Origin: Steroidobacteraceae bacterium
GTDB lineage: Bacteria; Pseudomonadota; Gammaproteobacteria; Steroidobacterales; Steroidobacteraceae
Length of the DNA stretch: 64,000 nucleotides
NCBI GenBank assembly: GCA_017853555.1
Contig: JAFMJH010000008.1
Coordinates: 1 to 64,000 of the forward strand
Direction of reading: 5' to 3'
The notes under the pieces are model-generated. The model worked only from the letters and a program-made list of their open reading frames with translations, was not told the origin of the DNA and ran no database searches. Position numbers and translations under genes: made by a program. Of this stretch, positions 23,386-32,098 are shown piece by piece (within the stretch, counting starts at the first letter, position 1; the number at the start of each line of letters is the position of its first letter).

Positions 23386-24549
23386 ATGGCGCTCGATCCG
23401 CACGACTTGTTCGGAATCGACGCCGAATTCGCGCCGGAGCAGCGCGCGATCCGCGACGTCGTCGCGAAATTCGTCGATGCCGAGGTTTTGCCGACCATCG
23501 CGCGCGATTTCGACGCGCAGCGCTTTCCGCGCGAACTCGTCGCAGGGCTCGCCGATCTCGGCATTCTGGGTGGCTCGATCGAAGGCTACGATTGTCCGGG
23601 TCTCGACGCGATCTCCTACGGTCTCGTGTGTCAGCAACTCGAGCGCGGCGATTCGGCGCTGCGCAGTTTCGTCTCGGTGCAGTCGTCGCTCTGCATGTAT
23701 CCGATCGACACCTACGGGTCGGTTGAACAAAAAGCCCGCTATCTGCCCGCCATGGCGCGCGGCGAAGTCATCGGCTGCTTCGGCTTGACCGAAGCACATG
23801 GCGGTTCCGACCCGGCCAATTTGCGCACGCGCGCCGTGCGTCGTGGCGACGACTGGGTGCTGAACGGCGAGAAAACCTGGATCACCAACGCGCCGATCGC
23901 CGACCTGGCGCTGATCTGGGCCGACACCGAGGACGGCATCCGCGGATTTTTGATCGATCGCGATACGCCGGGCTTCGAGACGCGCGAGATCGAGCGCAAA
24001 TATTCACTGCGCGCCTCGACGACCGGCACGATTTTTCTGGACGACGTGGTGGTCGGCGACGAGCAGCGTTTGCCAGGCAGCGAGGTCGGGCTGAAAGCAC
24101 CCCTGTCGTGCCTGACGCAAGCGCGCTACGGCATTGCGTGGGGGGTGTTGGGGGCGGGCGAGGCCTGTCTGCGCGCCGTGCTCGACTATACGGGCACGCG
24201 CGAAATGTTCGGACGCCCGCTCGCCGCGACGCAAGCGATGCAACTTCGGCTCGCCGACATGGCGCGTCGTTTGACGACGGGTCAGGTACTGGCGCTGCAG
24301 TTGGCGCGCAACAAAGAACGCGGCGTCCTGCATCCGTCCCAGGTTTCTTTGGCAAAATGGAATAATTGCCGGCTCGCGATCGACATTGCACGCGATGCCC
24401 GTGATATGTTGGGTGGCGCGGGAATCACGAGCGACCATGTCGCGATCCGTCATGCCTTGAATCTGGAAAGCGTCATCACCTACGAAGGGACCGAGACCGT
24501 GCACCAACTCGCGATCGGACGCGAACTCACCGGCCACAATGCGTTCTGA
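23386..24549 (+). CDS. Acyl-CoA dehydrogenase, glutaryl-CoA dehydrogenase-like
   Basis: GCFGLTEAHGGSDPANLRTRAVRRGDDWVLNGEKTWITNAPIADLALIWA; LGGAGITSDHVAIRHALNLESVITYEGTETVHQLAIGRELTG. Confidence 0.88.
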   Translation: MALDPHDLFGIDAEFAPEQRAIRDVVAKFVDAEVLPTIARDFDAQRFPRELVAGLADLGILGGSIEGYDCPGLDAISYGLVCQQLERGDSALRSFVSVQSSLCMYPIDTYGSVEQKARYLPAMARGEVIGCFGLTEAHGGSDPANLRTRAVRRGDDWVLNGEKTWITNAPIADLALIWADTEDGIRGFLIDRDTPGFETREIERKYSLRASTTGTIFLDDVVVGDEQRLPGSEVGLKAPLSCLTQARYGIAWGVLGAGEACLRAVLDYTGTREMFGRPLAATQAMQLRLADMARRLTTGQVLALQLARNKERGVLHPSQVSLAKWNNCRLAIDIARDARDMLGGAGITSDHVAIRHALNLESVITYEGTETVHQLAIGRELTGHNAF

Positions 24550-25720
24550 CCGCCGGTCTGCATTTTTGCTCCTGCTCGCGGGTGCGCTGCCGGCAGCCGC
24601 GAGCTACGCCGACAATGAAAGCGCGGTGCATTGGTCGGCAAGTTACACCGGCGATGCCTGGAAGATCATCGACGACGGCGAGGCCCGCCGCAGTGCGTGG
24701 CTCGATTTGCTGGAGGTGGGCGTCGCGATCGACGGAGCGCAGGTCGGTGCGCCAGGCTGGTCGGCCTCGGTCACGGTGCATCGGGACAACGGCGGCTCGA
24801 TTTCGCGCTACGTCGGTGATTCGGCAGGGTTAGACAACATCGAGGCGACCGGCGTGACGCGGCTGCACGAAGCCTGGCTCGAATGGCACCCTGCGCAACG
24901 CCAAGAAACCAGCTTCAAATTCGGTCTCGTCGACCTCAACAGCGAGTTCGACGTCAGCGACGTCGGCAGCACATTCGTCAATTCGACCTTCGGTTTGGGC
25001 GTCGATCTCGCGCAGTCGGGGGTCACGGGTCCGTCAGCCTATCCATTGACGGCACTCGCCGTGCGTGGTCGATGGCAGCCGAATGATCTTTGGCGCGTGC
25101 ACGCGGCGCTGTTCGACGGTGTGCCGGGCAAGCGCTCGGATCCGGTCCGTCCTACCTTGCAGGTGTCGGCGCGGGACGGCGCCTTGCGCATCGTCGAGTT
25201 GCAGTACAACCGCGCCGCGTGGCGCGCCTACGTCGGACATTGGCGATACAGCGCGGCATTGCCGGTTGTCGGGCAGGACGTCGATCCCGAGCTGCGCGAC
25301 GCGCGCGGCAGCGCCGGCAGCTACGCGCTCGTCGAAGCACCGCTCTGGCTCGCAAACGATGCGCGCGCGTTGCACGCGAGCGTACGTTACGGCGTTGCGA
25401 GTGCGCGCCACAATCCGTTGGATCGTACGCTGCAGTTCGCGCTGCGCTTCGAGCGCCCATGGTTGGGGCTCGAGGGAGAGGCGCTCGGCATGGCATGGGC
25501 CGTCGCGCGCTTCGGTGATCCAGCACGCCGCGCGGCGCGACTCGACGGTGTTAACCTCGAACGCTATGAGCACGTGCTCGAACTTACCTATCGCATCCCG
25601 ATCGGTGGACGCTGGGTGCTGCAACCCGACCTGCAATACGTCGCCTATCCCGGGGGTGTCGCCAGCCCCTCGCGCGCACTGGTTGCGGGGCTGCGATTCG
25701 AGCTCGATCTGTCGCCCTGA
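24539..25720 (+). CDS. OprB-type carbohydrate-selective porin-like outer-membrane protein
   Basis: Signal peptide; FKFGLVDLNSEFDVSDVGSTFVNSTFGLGVDLAQSGVTGPSAYPLTALAVRGRW; beta-barrel-like C-terminus; overlaps upstream stop by 11 nt. Confidence 0.72.
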   Translation: MRSDRRSAFLLLLAGALPAAASYADNESAVHWSASYTGDAWKIIDDGEARRSAWLDLLEVGVAIDGAQVGAPGWSASVTVHRDNGGSISRYVGDSAGLDNIEATGVTRLHEAWLEWHPAQRQETSFKFGLVDLNSEFDVSDVGSTFVNSTFGLGVDLAQSGVTGPSAYPLTALAVRGRWQPNDLWRVHAALFDGVPGKRSDPVRPTLQVSARDGALRIVELQYNRAAWRAYVGHWRYSAALPVVGQDVDPELRDARGSAGSYALVEAPLWLANDARALHASVRYGVASARHNPLDRTLQFALRFERPWLGLEGEALGMAWAVARFGDPARRAARLDGVNLERYEHVLELTYRIPIGGRWVLQPDLQYVAYPGGVASPSRALVAGLRFELDLSP

Positions 25721-25732
25721 GCGAGTCGCTTC

Positions 25733-26998
25733 GTGACGATCGCCGAATTTTGGCGCTCTGAGTACGCCGCGTTCGTCGTCGCGCTCGGCGTCGGCTTGTT
25801 GATCGGCGTCGAACGCGAACGGCGCAAGCGTGATCTTTCCGCAGGCGTCGCGGGCGGCGTGCGCACCCATGCCATCGTGGCGCTGATCGGCGCACTCACG
25901 CGGCAATTCGCGGGCTTGGAAATGCTCGCCGTCGGCGCGGCATTCATCGGCGGTCTGGTGTGTCTGGCCTACTGGCGCGATCGCAGTCCCGATCTCGGCA
26001 TCACGAGCGAAGTGACGCTATTCGCCACCTATCTGCTCGGCGCGTTGGCCGTCGGCGCGCCGCAACTGGCTGCGGCAGTCGGGGTGGTGGTGGCATTGAT
26101 GCTCGCCTTGCGCGAGACCTTGCACCGCTTTGTCGACCGCACGCTCACCGATCGCGAAGTCCTCGACGGCCTGTTGCTCGCCGGGGCTGCGCTTGTCGTG
26201 TTGCCGCTGATGCCCGACGAGTCGGTCGATATCTATGGCGTCGTCAACCCGCGCACCATCTGGGAACTGACCGTGTTGGTGCTCGCCATCAACGGCTTCG
26301 GATACGTGGCGTTGCGTGCGCTCGGTGCGGGCCGCGGTTTGCCACTGGCGGGATTTTTCGGCGGCTTCGTGTCGAGTGCGGCGACGATCGGTGCGCTCGG
26401 GACGCAAGCGCGACGCAACGCCGCCTTGTTCGATGCCGCGGTTGCCGGTGGACTGTTGTCTTCGATCGCCACCGTCGTGCAACTTGGCCTCGTGCTCGAG
26501 GTCGTCGAGCCGGGAATGGTGATGCGTCTCTGGGAGACGCTGGCGGCGATGGCCGTCGTCGCCATCGGCTTCTCGAGTTGGGTCGTGGCAAAGCTGAGCG
26601 ACGGCAAGCCCGTCGATGATGCCCCCATGCATGGTCGGGCCTTCGAACCGGGTCGCGCCTTGGTGTTCAGCATGACCGTGACCGCGTTGCTGTGGACGGC
26701 GGCGTTGTTGCAAGCGCGATTCGGTGCCGGTGGCGCGTTGCTCGGCATCGCGTTCGGCGGCTTTGCCGACGCGCATTCGGCAGCGGCCTCGGCCGCTGCG
26801 CTGGCGGCGAAGGGCGTGTTGACCGATGGTGCCGCGGCCGCGGGCGTGATGATGGCGGTGCTCACCAACACGGTGACGAAAATCGTCGTCGCCGCGGTGA
26901 GCGGCGGACGACGTTATGCCATTCGCTTGGCAGGTCCCTTGTTGACGATGGCGGCCGCTGGCGCCGCCGCGGCCTGGCTCACGCTGCAATCGCCGTGA
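25733..26998 (+). CDS. MgtC/SapB-DUF4010 family integral membrane protein
   Basis: VVALGVGLLIGVERERRKRD at N-terminus; long hydrophobic C-terminal half. Confidence 0.82.
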   Translation: MTIAEFWRSEYAAFVVALGVGLLIGVERERRKRDLSAGVAGGVRTHAIVALIGALTRQFAGLEMLAVGAAFIGGLVCLAYWRDRSPDLGITSEVTLFATYLLGALAVGAPQLAAAVGVVVALMLALRETLHRFVDRTLTDREVLDGLLLAGAALVVLPLMPDESVDIYGVVNPRTIWELTVLVLAINGFGYVALRALGAGRGLPLAGFFGGFVSSAATIGALGTQARRNAALFDAAVAGGLLSSIATVVQLGLVLEVVEPGMVMRLWETLAAMAVVAIGFSSWVVAKLSDGKPVDDAPMHGRAFEPGRALVFSMTVTALLWTAALLQARFGAGGALLGIAFGGFADAHSAAASAAALAAKGVLTDGAAAAGVMMAVLTNTVTKIVVAAVSGGRRYAIRLAGPLLTMAAAGAAAAWLTLQSP

Positions 26999-27012
26999 GG
27001 GATCGCGCGTCG

Positions 27013-27999
27013 CTAGCCTGTCATCGCCGTCGGCAACGCAAGCAATTGCGCACCGCGTGATTTGCGCGGCACCTTGGTCTGGAAGCGACCGGGCTTCACC
27101 ACCAGCACGTCGCAGGGCAGCGCATCGAGCACGGCCTCGGCCGTGTTTCCGATCAGCACGCGCTGCATGCCGGAGCGCGACAACGCTCCCATGACGACGA
27201 TTTGGGCCTTCATCGACTTGGCCGCGAGCGGCAACGCTTCGCGAGCCACGCCCTCGATCACGGCGAGCTTGTGCGAGGGCAAGGCGTGGCGCGCGACTTC
27301 GGCGGCGAGTGCTTGGCGCGCGCGTTTCATCGCTGCATCGCTGTGCGGATCGGCGATGACCACGGGGCCCGTCATCCAGCCGGCGGTGACCATCGACGCG
27401 GGCGCGACGCAGTGCACGATGCGCAGAGCACCATGCAGATTTTCGGTCATGCGAGCCGCCGATTCGAGCAACGCATCGTCGAGCCGGGTCGGCTTGGCGT
27501 GGGCGTGGAAAGGGTCGAGCGCCGTCATCACCACCGGCCGATGATACGGGCGCGGCAGTTTGACCAACAGCACCGGGCACGGAGCCTCGCGCAGCAATTC
27601 CCAGTCCGTGTAGGCAAGCATCCAGCCGGCGACGTGGCGCGAGGCATGACGCTCGGCGACGATCAAATCAGCCTGAGTCTTGAGTGCGCGCCGCACGACG
27701 GCTTCGGCCGCCGGGAAATCCCATTCGGCTGCGCAGACGACCTCGACGTCGTGTTTGCGGATGCGTTTGGCGATGGTCTCGAGACGTTTGAGTGCCGCTT
27801 CGACTTGGCCTTGCTCGTAATCCTTCAAGCTGATGCGCCGTGCATCGAGCGCGTCGACCAGGATCGATTCCGACAGCGCGTGATAGAGCTCGAGGGTCGC
27901 GCCGGTAGCCATCGCGATCTGTGCGGCCTTGCGCACTGCCGGCAGGCTGGCCGCGTCGAGATCCTTGATCGCCACGAGGATTTTTTTCATTGCGGCCAT
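27013..27999 (-). CDS. Universal stress protein, tandem UspA domains
   Basis: MKKILVAIKDLDAASLPAVRKAAQIA...; second domain ends QIVVMGALSRSGMQRVLIGNTAEAVLDALPCDVLVVKPG. Confidence 0.9.
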   Translation of the reverse strand: MAAMKKILVAIKDLDAASLPAVRKAAQIAMATGATLELYHALSESILVDALDARRISLKDYEQGQVEAALKRLETIAKRIRKHDVEVVCAAEWDFPAAEAVVRRALKTQADLIVAERHASRHVAGWMLAYTDWELLREAPCPVLLVKLPRPYHRPVVMTALDPFHAHAKPTRLDDALLESAARMTENLHGALRIVHCVAPASMVTAGWMTGPVVIADPHSDAAMKRARQALAAEVARHALPSHKLAVIEGVAREALPLAAKSMKAQIVVMGALSRSGMQRVLIGNTAEAVLDALPCDVLVVKPGRFQTKVPRKSRGAQLLALPTAMTG

Positions 28000-28098
28000 G
28001 GGTCGTCCTCCAAACGGTTGTCGGTATTTTCCGCCCCCATACCCTGCACGGCATCAGTAGGATTGCGTATGTAACCTGATCCGTTTCGGAGCGAACCG

Positions 28099-29667
28099 AT
28101 GTCCGTTGCAATCGAGACTCTTTTGGCCGGGTGCCTGGATGCCGATGAGTGGAGCGTCGACCCGGTACGACTCGCGCTCGTGTCCTCCGATGTCTATTCC
28201 GAAGGCGTGCTTGCCGTGGCGGTGGTCAGCCCGAAGGACAAAGCGCGATGCGCGGCAGTGATCGGCACGCTGACGCGTGCCGGGTTTGCGATCGTCGGGC
28301 GCGGCGGCGGCATGTCGTATACCGGTGGCTATCTGCCCACGCGTCCGAACACGGTGGTCGTCGACACCTCGCGCCTCGATCGGATCGTCGAGATCAACGC
28401 GGAAAATCTCTACATCACGGTCGAAGCGGGCGTCACCTGGAAGCGAATTCATGAGGCGCTGAAGCCGCTCGGTCTGCGCTTGCCGTTTTTCGGTACGTTC
28501 TCCGGCGCGCAAGCGACGATCGGCGGCGGACTGTCCAACGGCGCGCTGTTTCTCGGCACGGCCCGATACGGTACCGGTGCCGACTGCATGCTCGGCATGG
28601 AAATCGCACTCGCCGACGGGCGCATCCTGCACACCGGGCAACGCGCCTTCAGTCGTGCCGTGCAACCGTTTTACCGCACCTATGGCCCCGATCTGTCGGG
28701 ACTCTTTGCGCACGAATCGGGTGCGTTCGGTATCAAGTTGCAGGCGACATTCAAGTTGATTCGTACCCCTGCACATACGGGATATGCGTCGTTCGTGTTC
28801 GACGGCATGGAAGCGGCGGGTCGTGCCTTGTCGGAAGTGGCGCGCACCGGAGCTGCCGAGGAGGCCTACGTGTTCGACCCGGCGTCGACGCGCAAAAATC
28901 TGCGATCCGCCGGTCTGCTGAGTGACGCAGGCAAATTGTTGAGTGTCGTGAAGGCCGAGCGCAGTTGGTGGCGCGGATTGTGGGCCGGCGCGAAGCTTGC
29001 GGCAGCCGGACGCGGATTTTTGCCCGACGAGGCCTATTCGCTGCACGTCGTCTGTACGGCGCGTAGCGAGGCGGCGCTGCGCGATGAGCTCGCGTCCGTG
29101 CGCGCGGCATGTTCGCAGCTAGCCGGTCAGGAGATTCCCGATTCGATTCCCCGCGCGGTGCGGGCGGATTTGTTCCCCGCACCCGACGGGGTGCTTGGTC
29201 CCGATGGTGACCGTTGGGCCGCACTCAATGCGAAAGTCGCGCACTCCGAAGCCAATGCGATCATCCGTGCAAGTCGCGCCGCTCTCGAACCTTATCAGCG
29301 GAGAATGAAGGACCACGGCGTGTGGATGAGTCATCTGCTGATCGCGATCGGCAGCAATGCGTTCAGCTTCGAGCCGGTTTTTCATTGGCACGACCGCTGG
29401 TTGCCGATGCATGAAGCGATGCCCTCAGCGCAGACGCTCGCACGTTTGCCGCGACCGACGCCGAATCCCGAGGCGACGCAACTGGTCGCCGAACTGCGCG
29501 AGGTGCTGATCGAAGTATTCGTGCGTCTCGGTGCGGCGTCCAACCAGATCGGCAAAACCTACCCGTACATGCCCGTGCTGCGCGACGAACCGCGCGAGCT
29601 GCTCGGCGAAATCAAACGCTGGGTCGACCCGCAGGGCTTGATGAATCCGGGCGGTCTCGGTTTTTGA
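28099..29667 (+). CDS. FAD-binding (PCMH-type) oxidoreductase, GlcD/vanillyl-alcohol oxidase-like
   Basis: VGRGGGMSYTGGYLPTRPNTVVVDTSRLDRIVEINAENLYITVEAGVTWKRIHEAL; C-terminal LGEIKRWVDPQGLMNPGGLGF. Confidence 0.85.
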   Translation: MSVAIETLLAGCLDADEWSVDPVRLALVSSDVYSEGVLAVAVVSPKDKARCAAVIGTLTRAGFAIVGRGGGMSYTGGYLPTRPNTVVVDTSRLDRIVEINAENLYITVEAGVTWKRIHEALKPLGLRLPFFGTFSGAQATIGGGLSNGALFLGTARYGTGADCMLGMEIALADGRILHTGQRAFSRAVQPFYRTYGPDLSGLFAHESGAFGIKLQATFKLIRTPAHTGYASFVFDGMEAAGRALSEVARTGAAEEAYVFDPASTRKNLRSAGLLSDAGKLLSVVKAERSWWRGLWAGAKLAAAGRGFLPDEAYSLHVVCTARSEAALRDELASVRAACSQLAGQEIPDSIPRAVRADLFPAPDGVLGPDGDRWAALNAKVAHSEANAIIRASRAALEPYQRRMKDHGVWMSHLLIAIGSNAFSFEPVFHWHDRWLPMHEAMPSAQTLARLPRPTPNPEATQLVAELREVLIEVFVRLGAASNQIGKTYPYMPVLRDEPRELLGEIKRWVDPQGLMNPGGLGF

Positions 29668-29686
29668 AGCGAGCCGCACGTCGCGC

Positions 29687-30100
29687 TTACGCCCGAGCGT
29701 TCACGCGCAATGCCGGCTCGACCGCGAGCGTCGCATCAGCCGCGTAGTTGCGTACATTGCGACCGCCTTGCAACACTTCGAGCATGCCGCTGACGCGCTG
29801 TGCGCGATGAGCGACGAACGCGCCGACGAGATCGTTCAGCGCACGACAAACCTGCGCTTGTTCGAGCACCCGGTTCCAGAGTTCGCGCGCTGCACTCAGC
29901 GCCGGATCCAAATCGCGGCGCCGATCGCGCAATTCGAGCAAGCGATGCGTGATGCCTTGGCGTCGCTCGCAGGCGCGCTCCAAAGCCTCGGTGCTCGGGT
30001 CGGCGTGCAGCAGCCCACGCTCCTCGCGCAGCGCCTCCTCAAGCTCGGTCAACGTGTGCAATTCGAGCTGCAGTACTTCGTTCAAATCCTGCAAGCTCAT
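29687..30100 (-). CDS. flgN: Flagellar chaperone FlgN
   Basis: ELHTLTELEEALREERGLLHADPSTEALERACERRQ coiled-coil; adjacent to flgM. Confidence 0.82.
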   Translation of the reverse strand: MSLQDLNEVLQLELHTLTELEEALREERGLLHADPSTEALERACERRQGITHRLLELRDRRRDLDPALSAARELWNRVLEQAQVCRALNDLVGAFVAHRAQRVSGMLEVLQGGRNVRNYAADATLAVEPALRVNARA

Positions 30101-30414
30101 CGGCTGCGCTCCGCGTAAGCCAATTGCGCTTCGAGTCGCAGGAATCCATCGACCACGCGTGCCGCATCGGGACGGTAGCGACCGAGCGCGAGCGCTTCGG
30201 AGAGCGCGTCGACTTTGCCGGCATCGACGCCCGGGCTCGCGGCGACGGCGCGTTCGAGCGTCGTGAGTTGGTGGGCATACGCCGTGATCGCCACGTCGCG
30301 CCCAGTGACCTCGGCGCTGGCCTTGGGGCGCGCAGGCGTCGCTCCCCGGCCTTGATCGGTCGTCGGCAAACCCGACACGGGCGGTCGCAGGATTCGGTCG
30401 ATGTCGTGGGTCAA
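30097..30414 (-). CDS. flgM: Anti-sigma-28 factor FlgM (TTG start)
   Basis: C-terminal VDALSEALALGRYRPDAARVVDGFLRLEAQL; preceded by sigma-28 promoter; GGAG 8 nt upstream of TTG. Confidence 0.82.
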   Translation of the reverse strand: MTHDIDRILRPPVSGLPTTDQGRGATPARPKASAEVTGRDVAITAYAHQLTTLERAVAASPGVDAGKVDALSEALALGRYRPDAARVVDGFLRLEAQLAYAERSR

Positions 30415-30447
30415 GGTGGCTACTCCGAAACGGGCTCTCGATGCCCG

Positions 30448-30474
30448 TTAACGGCCGGGGCGGTAAAACCTTTA
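30448..30474 (-). promoter_or_regulatory. Sigma-28 (FliA) promoter for flgM: TAAA-N15-GCCGTTAA
   Basis: Minus strand CTAAAGGTTTTACCGCCCCGGCCGTTAACG; matches TAAA-N15-GCCGATAA with one mismatch. Confidence 0.8.
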
Positions 30475-31224
30475 GTCAGCGGTACCGAACGCGGTAACCG
30501 TCGCGGTGACGACACCGGGTGCCGTCGCGCGACCCTGCAGAGCGCGGCCGGTTTGGGCGTTGCGCAGTCGCAGTTCTTCGCCGGGGCGTGCATCGGCCAA
30601 CGCGATGGCGACCGTGCGCAATTCGAACCCGGCGCCGTTGACCCGCACCGTGACGCTGTCGCCGCGGCGGATCCAGGGCAGGGGCCGCAGATCCGAGGGG
30701 CGCAAGACGACGCCGGCGCGCAGCGCGCGACGCGGCGTGAGGCCAGCGAGGTCTTGAGGCGGCGACAACAAGGTCGCCGGCAGGGCCGCAAGCTGCACGC
30801 GCTCGATGCGCCATGCCGCAGCGTCGATGGGTTCGTCGACGCGTAGCTCGCGCGCGCTGACGTAGACGTCGGCGTCGGTCGTCACGCGCATGGATAGCGG
30901 CACGCGCCAAGTCGCGCCGTCGGCGCACTGTGCGTGCACGAGCACGCGACCCGTCTCGGCATTCACGATCGTGTGCGTCCAGCGCACCGCCGTCGTGCAG
31001 GCGCGCCACTGCAGCGCTTGATCGTTCGTGCCCGAGATCGGCTCGATCGAGATTCGGCTCCGCGTGCCGATGTCTTTCGATAGCTGCATATGCAGATAGG
31101 CGATGCCGCGTTGCGCGAGCTCGCGCATCGACCAGTCCGCCGCATCGACGTCGGCGACGCTGATCGACGACGCACTGACACCGGCACCGATCGCGAGCGT
31201 CAAACAAATGGCTCGAAGTTTCAT
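30472..31224 (-). CDS. flgA: Flagellar basal body P-ring assembly protein FlgA
   Basis: Signal peptide MKLRAICLTLAIGAGVSA; SAF-like ARELRVDEPIDAAAWRIERVQLAALPATLLSPPQDLAGLTPRRALRAGVVLRPSDL...; VTVRVNGAGFELRTVAIALADARPGEELRLRNAQTGR. Confidence 0.88.
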   Translation of the reverse strand: MKLRAICLTLAIGAGVSASSISVADVDAADWSMRELAQRGIAYLHMQLSKDIGTRSRISIEPISGTNDQALQWRACTTAVRWTHTIVNAETGRVLVHAQCADGATWRVPLSMRVTTDADVYVSARELRVDEPIDAAAWRIERVQLAALPATLLSPPQDLAGLTPRRALRAGVVLRPSDLRPLPWIRRGDSVTVRVNGAGFELRTVAIALADARPGEELRLRNAQTGRALQGRATAPGVVTATVTAFGTAD

Positions 31225-31235
31225 ACGCCACCGGG

Positions 31236-31251
31236 AGCAATTCGTGTGCCA
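31236..31251 (-). promoter_or_regulatory. Sigma-54 promoter for flgA: TGGCAC-ACGAA-TTGCT
   Basis: Matches TGGCAC-N5-TTGCT exactly on the minus strand. Confidence 0.78.
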
Positions 31252-31296
31252 GCGCGTTGCGGGACGAAACGTCAGCGAAATGGCGCGAATGCGGCG

Positions 31297-31312
31297 TGGC
31301 ACAGGCTTTGCT
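31297..31312 (+). promoter_or_regulatory. Sigma-54 promoter for flgB operon: TGGCAC-AGGCT-TTGCT
   Basis: Matches TGGCAC-N5-TTGCT exactly; divergent from the flgA promoter. Confidence 0.85.
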
Positions 31313-31350
31313 ACCTGCCTTGCGTAGCCAATTTCATGGCGGAGGCGAAT

Positions 31351-31701
31351 GTGAATCTCGATCAATATCTGGACGTGCACGTGCGGGCATTGAATCTGCG
31401 CAGTTCGCGTGCGGAACTCATCGCGCGCAACATCGCCAACGCCGACACGCCGGGGTTCAAAGCCCGCGATATCGATTTCGAACGGGAACTGCAGCGTTCG
31501 GCGCAGGGGCAAAACGCAGGCCGCGCGGTCGATCCGCAACCGCTTTACCGCACACCGCTCGGTACGTCGCTCGATGGCAACACCGTCGAGCTGCAAATGG
31601 AGCAGTCGGCCTTCGCCGAAAACGCGGTGCGCTACCAGTCCACCTTGACGTTTCTGAATTCCAAATTGCGCGGCCTGATGACCGCGATCACGGGGCAGTG
31701 A
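31351..31701 (+). CDS. flgB: Flagellar basal-body rod protein FlgB (GTG start favoured)
   Basis: MNLDQYLDVHVRALNLRSSRAELIARNIANADTPGFKARDIDF; GGAGG at 31341-31345 fits GTG 31351; alternative ATG 31336. Confidence 0.94.
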   Translation: MNLDQYLDVHVRALNLRSSRAELIARNIANADTPGFKARDIDFERELQRSAQGQNAGRAVDPQPLYRTPLGTSLDGNTVELQMEQSAFAENAVRYQSTLTFLNSKLRGLMTAITGQ

Positions 31702-31711
31702 GGCCGTCACC

Positions 31712-32098
31712 ATGTCGGGCATGAAAATCTTCGAAATCTCCGGCGCCGCGCTGGTCGCGCAATCGGTGCGGCTCAATACCGTGGCCTCCAATCTCGCCAA
31801 TGCCGATTCCGTCGGCGCGAGCCGCGAGGCGGTGTTCAAGGCGAAGCATCCGGTATTCGTCGCGGATGGTGATTCGGTGCGCGTGGACGGAGTCGTCGAG
31901 TCGTCGCGGCCGCCGCTCGCGCGCTACGAACCCGGCCACCCGTCGGCGGATGCAGCCGGATACGTCTATACGCCGGACATCGATCCGGTCGAACAGATGG
32001 TGGACATGATCTCGGCCTCGCGCTCCTACCAAAGCAACCTCGAGGTGATGAACGCATCCAAAGAGATGTTGCTGTCGACGTTGAGAGTCGGGCAATGA
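31712..32098 (+). CDS. flgC: Flagellar basal-body rod protein FlgC
   Basis: MKIFEISGAALVAQSVRLNTVASNLANADSV...PVEQMVDMISASRSYQSNLEVMNASKEML. Confidence 0.95.
   Translation: MSGMKIFEISGAALVAQSVRLNTVASNLANADSVGASREAVFKAKHPVFVADGDSVRVDGVVESSRPPLARYEPGHPSADAAGYVYTPDIDPVEQMVDMISASRSYQSNLEVMNASKEMLLSTLRVGQ

Noticed and set aside
31225-31839. N-terminal extension of the flgA ORF (455 aa)
   Set aside because: Antisense to flgB/flgC; the signal peptide starts at 31224.
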